Shown: positions 54,146 through 61,849 of the stretch, one piece after another
How the letters are laid out: every line of letters starts with the position of its first letter
How positions within the stretch are numbered: the stretch's first letter is position 1
NCBI RefSeq assembly: GCF_030542105.1
Contig: NZ_JAUOFB010000007.1
Coordinates: 1-64,000 of the forward strand
Source: Hymenobacter sp. BT730
GTDB lineage: Bacteria > Bacteroidota > Bacteroidia > Cytophagales > Hymenobacteraceae
Direction: 5' to 3'
DNA: 64,000 bases
Program-made: the position numbers and the translations under genes
Notes under the pieces: model-generated
What the model saw: the letters and a program-made list of their open reading frames with translations, nothing else
What the model was told of the DNA's origin: nothing
The model's database searches: none

Positions 54146-55444
54146 TCAGGCCTTTACTGGTTCTGTTTCTTCTTTTGGGGATAAGTCCAAAGTACGGAGC
54201 TGATTAGCGCGCCAGGCCGTTATGGCTACTACCACCAGCGTCATGGTGCCGCCTACAACCACCGAGGTAACTACCCCCAGCAAGCGCGCCGTCGCGCCCG
54301 ACTCAAAGGCGCCTATTTCGTTGGAGGAGCCAATGAAAATGTTGTTTACCGCCGAAACCCGCCCTTTCATGTATTCCGGCGTAAAGGTGTGCAGCAGCGT
54401 AGAGCGCACAATCACGGACACGGAATCAAAGATGCCCGTCATAAAGAGCAGCATCAAGGAAAGCCAGAAATTCCGGGACAAGGCAAATAAGATGGTGGCC
54501 ACACCAAAGCCCGCTACAGCCCACAAGAGCTTGCGGCCGGCATGTCGGCGCAGCGGAAAATAGGTAAGTAGCACCGCCATTAGTACCGAGCCTACGGCGG
54601 GCGCAGCGCGCAGGTAGCCCAGCCCATCGGCCCCGGTGTGCAGAATCTCATCGGCAAAAATGGGTAATAGCGCTACGGCACCGCCAAACAGCACGGCAAA
54701 CAAGTCCAATGACAAGGCCGCCAGCACAATCTGATTCTGGAAAATAAACCTGGCGCCGCTCAGCACGCTTTCCTTCAGGCCCAGCCGCTGGCCCTCAATG
54801 GGTGGCAGGGGCCGGCCCGCAATACTGAGAAATAACGCCAGGGAAAGAATAGTCAGCACTACATCGGTCAGGTAAGCGGCCGAAATACCCAGCTTCGCAT
54901 ATACTAAGCCTCCAATAGCAGGCCCCAGCACGGCGGCCGCCTGCCAGGTAGAGCTGTTCCAGGTAATAGCATTGGCCAGCCGCTCCCGGTCTGGCAGCAG
55001 CTGGGGCATAAAGGAGAACAGCGCCGGTCCCAGGAAGCCTCGTGCCAGCCCACTGGTAAATATTACCGCATATAAAGGCAGAGCATGGTAACGCAGCAGT
55101 AGGCCGGCACCTTCTGGGCGGGTAAACGACAGTAGCGCCGCCGCACAAAACAGCAACACAACTACCGCCGCCAGAATAATATTCTTGCGACGCACGGAGT
55201 CGGCCAGGTGGCCGGCATACAGCGAGACGACAATACTGGGCACGGCTTCGGCCAGGCCAATAAGGCCCAGGGCGAGGGGGTCTTTCGTCAATTGATAAAT
55301 CTGCCAGCCCACCACTACGGCCTGCATCTGGGTAGCTACCACCAGACACACGCGCGCGCCAATCAGGCGCCTAAACTCAGGAATGCGCAAGGCAGCATAG
55401 GGGTCATGCCGTGGCGCGGTTGGAAGGCTGGAAGAAGCTGTCAT
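54146..55444 (-). CDS. MFS transporter, EntS-like
   Basis: A 432-residue inner-membrane protein with about 12 hydrophobic segments. The opening PYAALRIPEFRRLIGARVCLVVATQMQAVVVGWQIYQLTKDPLALGLIGL is typical of the MFS subgroup that includes enterobactin exporter EntS, with GHLADSVRRKNI as motif A. FEL-like loops such as VNNIFIGSSNEIGAFESGATARLLG are also typical. The substrate is not readable. A TACCTTTG element lies 20 bases upstream of the ATG. Confidence 0.9.
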   Translation of the reverse strand: MTASSSLPTAPRHDPYAALRIPEFRRLIGARVCLVVATQMQAVVVGWQIYQLTKDPLALGLIGLAEAVPSIVVSLYAGHLADSVRRKNIILAAVVVLLFCAAALLSFTRPEGAGLLLRYHALPLYAVIFTSGLARGFLGPALFSFMPQLLPDRERLANAITWNSSTWQAAAVLGPAIGGLVYAKLGISAAYLTDVVLTILSLALFLSIAGRPLPPIEGQRLGLKESVLSGARFIFQNQIVLAALSLDLFAVLFGGAVALLPIFADEILHTGADGLGYLRAAPAVGSVLMAVLLTYFPLRRHAGRKLLWAVAGFGVATILFALSRNFWLSLMLLFMTGIFDSVSVIVRSTLLHTFTPEYMKGRVSAVNNIFIGSSNEIGAFESGATARLLGVVTSVVVGGTMTLVVVAITAWRANQLRTLDLSPKEETEPVKA

Positions 55445-55464
55445 AACGGATTTCGCAGAGCCGG

Positions 55465-55472
55465 CAAAGGTA
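55465..55472 (-). promoter_or_regulatory. -7 element of the MFS gene
   Basis: TACCTTTG on the minus strand, exact match to TAnnTTTG, 20 bases before the ATG at 55444. No -33 TTG at ideal spacing. Confidence 0.5.
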
Positions 55473-55732
55473 GGCTAAACCGGTACTGAAGTATAGAATA
55501 AGGGCAGCTTATTCGCCCGTCTTGATTTAGGCAGGGATTCTGCGTATTATTGACTTATTCTTCCTGCTCTGCCGGTGTGGCTTTGATTTCGGGCCTCTGT
55601 CCCTCTCCCCTGCCGGTTTTCCCAAGGCGCCACCGCCTCCCTCCACCTAGCTGCCACTTCTCATCCCAATGCCTTTAGGCATCGGGTACCTGTGCTGCGT
55701 TTGTAGCCTGCTGATTTGATAGATACCGCTTA

Positions 55733-56152
55733 ATGCGCTTTGCTATGGTCGATTATCTTGCCTTTTCACATCAGCCCTCTACTTCAGTACTGGTGGCCCG
55801 CTGGCTGCGCACCGTCACGCCGGAAGAGTTACGGCAGGGATACCAGGAGCTGCTGTCGATAGCGGCGCTGTATAAGGTGCGTTATTGGTTGCTGGATTTA
55901 CGCCGCCGCGGCCCCATTAGCGCCGAGCTAACGCAATGGGTGAAGCACACCTTTTTCCCGAATGCTGCCCAAGAGCTGCAAGGCTGTTTATACCTCTCTT
56001 ACTTTGTTTCTCCTGACCACCTGGAGCTTTTGCAGCAGGCACCGGAGCAGCTCTTGGGCAATACCGAACAAAGTCTGATACGCCTGTTTACGGATGAGCG
56101 GCAGGCCACCGAATGGCTGCACCAAACCCGCCTGCAGGAGCAAGCCGCCTGA
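55733..56152 (+). CDS. small soluble STAS-like protein, unknown
   Basis: A 139-residue protein without signal or membrane segment. The pattern VARWLRTVTPEELRQGYQELLSIAALYKVRYWLLDLRRRGPIS recalls a short STAS/SpoIIAA-like fold (strand, helix, strand with L-L-D-L-R), of a kind repeated in Hymenobacter-type genomes, but the similarity is only general. ATGs at 55733 and 55745 are both possible. It stands alone 84 bases before the next gene. Confidence 0.6.
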   Translation: MRFAMVDYLAFSHQPSTSVLVARWLRTVTPEELRQGYQELLSIAALYKVRYWLLDLRRRGPISAELTQWVKHTFFPNAAQELQGCLYLSYFVSPDHLELLQQAPEQLLGNTEQSLIRLFTDERQATEWLHQTRLQEQAA

Positions 56153-56236
56153 ATCGACTTATTCTATTGATTTGCGTACTAAGCGAAATCCAACCGGTTT
56201 CGCTTTTTTATTGTCTGCCGTTTCTACCTGCTCCCT

Positions 56237-56803
56237 ATGCTACGCCTCACTACACTTTGCTTTCTGGCCGCCTTCTGTATACATACTACTGCCTCTGCCC
56301 AAACCCAGCCAGCAGCTACCAGCCAGCAAACCGTGCGGATTTCCCTGAAAGACGGCGCGTTTCGTCGCAAAGGCGTCATGATGCGCATTCAAGGCGGCAA
56401 GATCAGCCGTTTGTCCTCCTCCCTCAAACTCAATAACGGTACTACGGTGCATCCCGATGGGCAAATTGTAACCACCAGCGGCACCCGGCAGCAGCTGCCC
56501 AATGGCCGCGCTATTAACATGCAGGGCGAGATTGTAGGCCTTAGTGATGATATGCTGACGGCGGCTACCATTCAGCAGCTAGACCAAATGGTAACCGGCT
56601 ACACCGGAACCGTTATCAGCCTGCCCAATGCCGTACCCGCGGAGGCAGCTACCGCCCTGCAGCGCCTGGAGCGCAAAGCCGCTTTGTTACAGCAACTCAC
56701 CGACCGACTGGCGCAGCGCACGGCACAGGCAGTACCGGCATCTCCGGAAGCTGCCCGCCTAGATGCGCAGCTAAATGCGCTGGAAACACCCATTAAGCCG
56801 TAA
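56237..56803 (+). CDS. DUF6799 domain protein, exported
   Basis: A 188-residue protein with a signal peptide (MLRLTTLCFLAAFCIHTTASAQ). Two tandem DUF6799-type units follow: VRISLKDGAFRRKGVMMRIQGGKI and LKLNNGTTVHPDGQIVTTSG, then LPNGRAINMQGEIVGL. The C-terminal third is helical (LQRLERKAALLQQLTDRLAQRT), perhaps a coiled coil. Function unknown. It ends before a strong terminator. Confidence 0.75.
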   Translation: MLRLTTLCFLAAFCIHTTASAQTQPAATSQQTVRISLKDGAFRRKGVMMRIQGGKISRLSSSLKLNNGTTVHPDGQIVTTSGTRQQLPNGRAINMQGEIVGLSDDMLTAATIQQLDQMVTGYTGTVISLPNAVPAEAATALQRLERKAALLQQLTDRLAQRTAQAVPASPEAARLDAQLNALETPIKP

Positions 56804-56817
56804 GAAAGGCTACTTAA

Positions 56818-56852
56818 AACAAAAAAGCCCGCCCCGTGCGGGCTTTTTTGTT
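56818..56852 (+). terminator. intrinsic terminator after the DUF6799 gene
   Basis: AAAAAAGCCCGC and GCGGGCTTTTTT arms around CCCGT, with a T-run. Ends the unit 15 bases past the stop. Confidence 0.92.
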
Positions 56853-57086
56853 TGCTTCCAATGCTTTTTTCAGTATTTTGAGTCAATAGAAAGCCGAACT
56901 GAACAATTGCACGGGTTCAGGAACATGTGAAAAATTTCTGCTTTTATTCTTATCTGGCATTGTGTTTGGGCGATTGGTTCTTTACATTTGGTCAGGATAG
57001 TTTTTCCTTCATCCCAAAATTTCCTTCTTTCTCCCCTAGCTGCACAATATGGCTTAAAGCTCTACGTTCCCTTATTCGTAGCCTTT

Positions 57087-57722
57087 ATGGAAACCATGCA
57101 GCCGAGCGATTCCGCGTTGATTTCGCTCTATATCAACGGAAAAGAAGAAGCCTTCGAACTGTTGTTGAACCGGCACAAAAGCCGCGTCTTTACCACGATT
57201 ATGTTAATCGTGCGGGACGAAGCTGTGGCCGAGGATCTGCTACAGGACACCTTTATCAAGGCTATACATACCATGAAAAGCGGCCGCTACAACGAGGAAG
57301 GCAAGTTCTCGTCGTGGATTGGCCGTATTGCCCACAACCTGGCCATTGATTTCTTCCGTCGGGAGAAGCGCAGCCCGCTGCTCAATCTCGACACCTCGAG
57401 CCACGCTTTCAACTCTCTCTCGCACGCCGAGGAGGGTGCGGAAGCGGTCCTCACCCGCGAAGAAACCTATAGCCGGCTGCGGGAGTTAATACAGGACCTG
57501 CCCGCCGCGCAGAAAGAAGTGCTGGTGATGCGCCATTACGGCGACATGAGCTTTCAGGAAATTGCGGATGCGACAGGGGTAAGCATCAACACGGCGCTGG
57601 GGCGTATGCGCTACGCGCTGATCAATCTGCGGAAGAAAATGGCCGCACAACCTGTCTTCTATGATCAAAACCTTTACCCAAGAGAAACTGCTCCGGTACG
57701 TATACAACGAATTGCCGGCTGA
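57087..57722 (+). CDS. ECF-type RNA polymerase sigma factor
   Basis: About 211 residues from the ATG at 57087 (or 57096). Region 2 reads FELLLNRHKSRVFTTIMLIVRDEAVAEDLLQDTFIKAI and WIGRIAHNLAIDFFRR; region 4 reads LPAAQKEVLVMRHYGDMSFQEIADATGVSINTALGRMRYAL, a helix-turn-helix for the -35-like element. The last 20 residues overlap the start of the next gene by 62 bases in a different frame, consistent with translational coupling to an anti-sigma-like protein. An N-terminal extension from 56988 is not conserved-looking. Confidence 0.93.
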   Translation: METMQPSDSALISLYINGKEEAFELLLNRHKSRVFTTIMLIVRDEAVAEDLLQDTFIKAIHTMKSGRYNEEGKFSSWIGRIAHNLAIDFFRREKRSPLLNLDTSSHAFNSLSHAEEGAEAVLTREETYSRLRELIQDLPAAQKEVLVMRHYGDMSFQEIADATGVSINTALGRMRYALINLRKKMAAQPVFYDQNLYPRETAPVRIQRIAG

Positions 57723-57891
57723 TGAACAAGCCGGCCTGGAGCAAGCCCTGACCCACGATGCCGAACTGGCGGGCCAGTGCGCTGATCTATTGCTAGCCCA
57801 ACGGGTGCTGGATGGCGTGCGCACCACGCCCAGCACTGGTACTACCCAGTCTATTCTACAGTATTCGCGTACATTTTTAGCCGCGTCCTAA
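57661..57891 (+). CDS. small anti-sigma-like protein
   Basis: A 76-residue cytosolic protein beginning MIKTFTQEKLLRYVYNELP, then EQAGLEQALTHDAELAGQCADLLLAQRVLDGV. Such short proteins often follow ECF sigma genes in Bacteroidota and resemble the N-terminal helical part of anti-sigma factors; no Zn-binding HxxxCxxC is present. It starts 62 bases before the end of the sigma gene. Its stop codon lies in the loop of the terminator at 57879-57911. Sigma-binding is inferred from position only. Confidence 0.75.
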   Translation: MIKTFTQEKLLRYVYNELPADEQAGLEQALTHDAELAGQCADLLLAQRVLDGVRTTPSTGTTQSILQYSRTFLAAS

Positions 57892-57911
57892 GGGCGCGGC
57901 TTTTCTTTTTT
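57879..57911 (+). terminator. intrinsic terminator between the anti-sigma-like gene and nth
   Basis: AGCCGCG (57879-57885) and CGCGGCT (57895-57901) arms; the loop holds the upstream stop codon. TTTTCTTTTTT (57901-57911) ends directly before the nth ATG. Confidence 0.78.
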
Positions 57912-58616
57912 ATGCGTAAGACCGAGCGGTTTCGCCGCTTTCTGGACTACTTCACCACCCACTTTCCTGCCCCCGAAACCGAGCTGCACTACCGCAGCCC
58001 GTACGAGTTGATTGTGGCCGTGGTGCTCAGTGCCCAATGCACTGATAAGCGCGTGAACCTGGTTACGCCGGCTCTTTTTGAGCAGTTCCCCACGCCTGAA
58101 CATCTGGCCGCAGCTTCTGTAGAGGAGATTTTTCCTTTTATCCGGAGTGTATCTTATCCCAACAACAAGGCCAAGCATCTGACTGGCTTGGGCCGCTTGC
58201 TGGTGCAGGATTTCAACTCAGAAGTACCCAGCCAGCTGGAAGATTTGCAGCGCCTGCCCGGGGTAGGCCGCAAGACGGCTAATGTCGTGATGTCGGTGAT
58301 TTACAACCTGCCGGCCATGGCCGTGGATACGCACGTGTTCCGTGTATCGCACCGGCTGGGTTTGGTTAGTAAAACAGCTACTACCCCGCTGGCAGTAGAG
58401 AAAGAGCTGGTACGGTATATCCCGGTAGAGTTGGTTAACAAAGCGCATCACTGGCTTATTTTGCACGGTCGCTACATCTGCGTGGCGCGGCACCCCAAAT
58501 GCGGGATCTGCCCGCTCACGGATATCTGTGCCTACTATCAGAAGGTGGTGAAGCCTACGGCAGCACTTGGCTTAAACACCGCAGAACAGCTGGAAAACGA
58601 GGGTACAGCCGAATAA
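57912..58616 (+). CDS. nth: endonuclease III
   Basis: A 234-residue DNA glycosylase/AP lyase for oxidised pyrimidines in base excision repair. Helix-hairpin-helix LQRLPGVGRKTANVV carries the catalytic Lys; the catalytic Asp lies in AVDTHVFRVSHRL. The C-terminal [4Fe-4S] cluster Cys pattern is C-x6-C-x2-C-x5-C (CVARHPKCGICPLTDIC). The C-terminal tail after it is longer than in E. coli Nth. Its ATG abuts the T-run of a terminator. Confidence 0.96.
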   Translation: MRKTERFRRFLDYFTTHFPAPETELHYRSPYELIVAVVLSAQCTDKRVNLVTPALFEQFPTPEHLAAASVEEIFPFIRSVSYPNNKAKHLTGLGRLLVQDFNSEVPSQLEDLQRLPGVGRKTANVVMSVIYNLPAMAVDTHVFRVSHRLGLVSKTATTPLAVEKELVRYIPVELVNKAHHWLILHGRYICVARHPKCGICPLTDICAYYQKVVKPTAALGLNTAEQLENEGTAE

Positions 58617-58670
58617 AATTTTCTATTTAGCACAACTTAGTATAAAACTGGCTTTAACCAGCACAAGGTT

Positions 58671-59876
58671 CTATTGAGCCCCTGCTACGGTCTCCAGTAC
58701 CTTTTGCATGGTAGAAGCAATCTGCTGTCGGTCAAATAATTGCCGGGCTGCTTGCTGGCCACGCTGACCGGCAATACGTAGCTGGTCCGGTTCAGACAGT
58801 AGTTGCTGTAGCGTGGTGGCCAGTGTATGGGGCTGCCCGGCGGGGACAAACCATCCGGCCCCGTGCTGCTCCACAAATGCCTTTGTCCAACCTTGGTTGG
58901 TTACTATCACGGGGGTACCTACGGCCAGGCTGTCGTAGAACTTAGCGGGAGAATTAGCATCCAGCACGGGCATCTCCAGAAAAGCCACTATGGATACTGC
59001 GGCCATCCGGAACCACGTGAATACCGCGTGGCGCGGCTGCGTCTGTACCAGCCGGATTGCGGGGCAGCGCGCGGCAGCCGCTCGTATCAGCGACTCGTGG
59101 TAGCCTAGCCCCATAAAAAGCCAGCACACGGCAGGATTCTGCACAGCCAGCGCCTCCGCGGCTGCCACTAGGGTTGGTATATCATTAGCCCGCCCGAAAG
59201 TGCCGGCATATAGCACCACTTGTTTCCCCTCCAGGCCATACTCCTGCCGTAGCATAGCTACTGCCTCATCCGTAGCGTGGGCAGCCAGATCCAGGTCGGT
59301 GCCATTAAGCACGGTAGTTACCTTGGCAGCGGGAATCCCCAAGTCGGTAATGTAGCGCGTCATGTCTGGTGAGAGCGGCAGAATATGGGCAGCGCTTTGG
59401 TAAAGACTCTTCTCCATGGCAAACAAGCGTTGCCGAGCCCAGCGCGTGGGCACGGCCCCCATTGCAATAGGAAAGGAAGGCCATAGATCCTGCACCTCAA
59501 ACACCCAGGGTACATGACGCCGGCGTGCCACCTGGGCCGCTACCCAGGCGGCGGTAAGAGGCGTAGAAATGCCCCAGATAACATCGGGCTTATCCACTTT
59601 TAACCCTTGCCGGAAAGCATACGCCACGTATTGCCCAAAGGCCAGTACGCGCCGGGCCGTGCCCATCTTATTATGATACGGTATATCAGCCGCGTGCATT
59701 TCTACTCCTGCCGGCAGCCACGGAAACTCCTGCGTCAGGCGCTGCCGCTCCCAAGTGCGCGTGGTGATGAGCGTGACCCGGTGGTGGCGGGCAATGTGCG
59801 CTAACAGGGAGTAATGCCGGCTGGTAGCCGGGCAGTCGGGGTTGGTATGATACTGGCTGAAAACGAGGATGTGCAC
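58671..59876 (-). CDS. group 1 (GT4) family glycosyltransferase
   Basis: A 401-residue cytosolic/membrane-associated enzyme with a GT-B fold, starting with GTG at 59876 (MHILVFSQYHTNPDCPATSRH). The C-terminal Rossmann domain has VVLYAGTFGRANDIPTLVAAAEAL for the donor-binding part and MPVLDANSPAKFYDSLAVGTPVIVTN, the E-x7-E-like acceptor region. The family resembles WbuB-like transferases that extend O-antigen or capsule sugars; donor and acceptor are unknown. Gene stands alone. Confidence 0.88.
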   Translation of the reverse strand: MHILVFSQYHTNPDCPATSRHYSLLAHIARHHRVTLITTRTWERQRLTQEFPWLPAGVEMHAADIPYHNKMGTARRVLAFGQYVAYAFRQGLKVDKPDVIWGISTPLTAAWVAAQVARRRHVPWVFEVQDLWPSFPIAMGAVPTRWARQRLFAMEKSLYQSAAHILPLSPDMTRYITDLGIPAAKVTTVLNGTDLDLAAHATDEAVAMLRQEYGLEGKQVVLYAGTFGRANDIPTLVAAAEALAVQNPAVCWLFMGLGYHESLIRAAAARCPAIRLVQTQPRHAVFTWFRMAAVSIVAFLEMPVLDANSPAKFYDSLAVGTPVIVTNQGWTKAFVEQHGAGWFVPAGQPHTLATTLQQLLSEPDQLRIAGQRGQQAARQLFDRQQIASTMQKVLETVAGAQ

Positions 59877-59947
59877 CGGCTAATTCTGAAAGGAGATATG
59901 CAAATGGCTCCGGAGTCCAATTAAGCAGCCTGGTACTTCATCCAGAG

Positions 59948-60958
59948 CTATTTCCGCTTCTGCGGACGGTAGCGCGACTGGTTGAGGATCTGCTGCGCGT
60001 CTTTGTTAGCCATCAGTTGCGGCAGCGTCACTTTGGGATTCTCAGCCATGTACTTGCGCACAATCTGCCAGCCTACCCACGCACCAATACGACCAGGCGC
60101 AGTCTTATCAATTTCCGGTACGTCGGGCCGTTCCCCCACATACTTCTGTATCACGAAGGGCGTAGTATTATACAGCAGGTTCTTCTCAATGAAATGGCCC
60201 CACACTTTGCCCTCATTATAATTTACCCCATCCAGTTCTTTAGCGGTGTAGCCAATCAGCAGGGAATCGGGCGTGCAGGGCAGCATTTTTTCGGCGAAGT
60301 ATAGTGCCTTGCCAAACTGTACCATCTCGGCCAGCATGGTTTGATTGGTGAGTTGCTTGCGGTTGTATTTACTGGATACGGCCAGCATCACGGTAGGCAG
60401 CAAATGTTCCGGCGTGTAGCGGCGGGCAATATACTCGGGCACGTTGGGTCGGTAGCTGGCCTTGGGGCCCACAAAAAAGTCAAGCCCCAGCACCAGCAGG
60501 CTGTCGTTCACAAATACGTCCTGGCTCAGCCCGCTCACGAAGGTCTTTACGGGTGGCACCCGGAAATCAGGGAAATAGAAGCGCACATGCTGGAAGGCCT
60601 GGTGCAGGTGGCGCTGCAGAGCGGCAGTATCCTTGAAAGCTGCTTCTGTTTCACGGCCTAGCTTCTGCAGGCCTTCGTTGGCAGCCAGCTGGGTTAGGCG
60701 CTGGGCCAGCACATCTTCTGAGGGATACTGCCGGCGCTGCAGGAAGTGCGTAGCAAACAAAGGCTCCGTTGCTAGAAAGCGCTTGGCATCAGCCGGTGTC
60801 TTAATTTTAAAAAACGGGCGCGTCAGATCCTCCATCTGCACCGGGGCCTCTACCCGGGCCACGGCCGGGTCCAACTCACACGAGGACGTATCGCGGCTGC
60901 AGCCAGCCAGCAGGCCAATGGCGCATAGCCACGGCAGAAAGTGAAACAACGGGCGCAT
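59948..60958 (-). CDS. gldB: gliding motility lipoprotein GldB-like
   Basis: About 336 residues from the ATG at 60958 (MRPLFHFLPWLCAIG), with a lipoprotein signal ending L-L-A-G-C. The mature part has ELDPAVARVEAPVQMEDL and YFPDFRVPPVKTFVSGL, then RRYTPEHLLPTVMLAVSSKYN and WGHFIEKNLLYNTTPFV, matching GldB of Bacteroidota gliding bacteria (a lipoprotein needed for gliding in Flavobacterium). The function here is inferred by homology. An ATG at 60979 gives a longer N-terminus. Confidence 0.82.
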   Translation of the reverse strand: MRPLFHFLPWLCAIGLLAGCSRDTSSCELDPAVARVEAPVQMEDLTRPFFKIKTPADAKRFLATEPLFATHFLQRRQYPSEDVLAQRLTQLAANEGLQKLGRETEAAFKDTAALQRHLHQAFQHVRFYFPDFRVPPVKTFVSGLSQDVFVNDSLLVLGLDFFVGPKASYRPNVPEYIARRYTPEHLLPTVMLAVSSKYNRKQLTNQTMLAEMVQFGKALYFAEKMLPCTPDSLLIGYTAKELDGVNYNEGKVWGHFIEKNLLYNTTPFVIQKYVGERPDVPEIDKTAPGRIGAWVGWQIVRKYMAENPKVTLPQLMANKDAQQILNQSRYRPQKRK

Positions 60959-61064
60959 GTGGGGGAGAATGAACTTCACGCTTCTATCTTTAGGGCGAAA
61001 TTAGCCAAAACGAAACGCCGCGCTACGGGCGCTATTGTCTGACCCCGTTTTTCCTTGCTTTTCT

Positions 61065-61736
61065 ATGAAAAAGACGTTGCTGGCCCTCCTCCTGTTGGGC
61101 GTTACTGCTACCGCTGCTTCGGCACAAGTAGAAATTGGCCTGAAGGTATCTCCTTCCATTGCGTATCTGCGGGCCGATGGCTCGTCGAATAACTTCCAGA
61201 AAGACAAGTCCAAGCTAGGCTTGGGCGGCGGACTGGTGGTAGATTACTTCTTTGGCGAGAACTATGCCTTTAGCTCAGGCTTGGAGCTGGCCGGCAAAGG
61301 GGGCACCATCAGCTACAACGACCCGGGTACCGGTACCGCGCAGACGACCAAAATCACGGCTCAGTATCTGCAGATTCCGCTTACCATGAAGCTTTTCACC
61401 AATGATATAGCCACCGATACGAAGCTCTATTTCCAGCTGGGTGGTGTGGTTGGGGCCAACATCGGTACCCGCATCAACGGTGAAAAAGAATACACCGACC
61501 CCGGCAACAATAATGAAGTATTCAAAGCCAACAAATTCCTGCTGGTACCCGACTTCGGTGTGATGATTGGCTTTGGCAGCGAGTATCAGGTGGGCCAGAG
61601 CACCAAGGTATTCGCGGGCCTGCACTACCAGCGCGGCCTACCCAACATCGACAACTATTATGGCGATGAGCGTGGCTTAAAAAATGTAGTACTTAAGAAT
61701 AGTGAGTTTGCCTTAGATCTGGGTCTGAAGTTCTAA
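61065..61736 (+). CDS. PorT-like outer-membrane beta-barrel protein
   Basis: About 223 residues from the ATG at 61065 (signal MKKTLLALLLLGVTATAASAQ). The barrel opens VEIGLKVSPSIAYLR, with GGGLVVDYFFGENYAFSSGLELAGKGG and LQIPLTMKLFTND, and ends in aromatic strand FALDLGLKF, the C-terminal Phe used for BAM recognition. It belongs to the same broad family as the five-gene array but is more distant from it. It converges on RNase G with a terminator between. Confidence 0.85.
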   Translation: MKKTLLALLLLGVTATAASAQVEIGLKVSPSIAYLRADGSSNNFQKDKSKLGLGGGLVVDYFFGENYAFSSGLELAGKGGTISYNDPGTGTAQTTKITAQYLQIPLTMKLFTNDIATDTKLYFQLGGVVGANIGTRINGEKEYTDPGNNNEVFKANKFLLVPDFGVMIGFGSEYQVGQSTKVFAGLHYQRGLPNIDNYYGDERGLKNVVLKNSEFALDLGLKF

Positions 61737-61776
61737 ACCGGTGCGCACGCTGCCGCTTGGCGCAGCGCTAACTACA

Positions 61777-61815
61777 TAAAAAAGCCCGCGTTGCTACTAG
61801 CAGCGCGGGCTTTCC
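61777..61815. terminator. bidirectional intrinsic terminator
   Basis: AAAGCCCGCG and CGCGGGCTTT arms with a TTGCTACTAGCAG-type loop, between convergent barrel and RNase G genes. Confidence 0.82.
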
Positions 61816-61849
61816 TTCGTCTTCAGGCGGGGTTTTCGCAGAAAAACCG

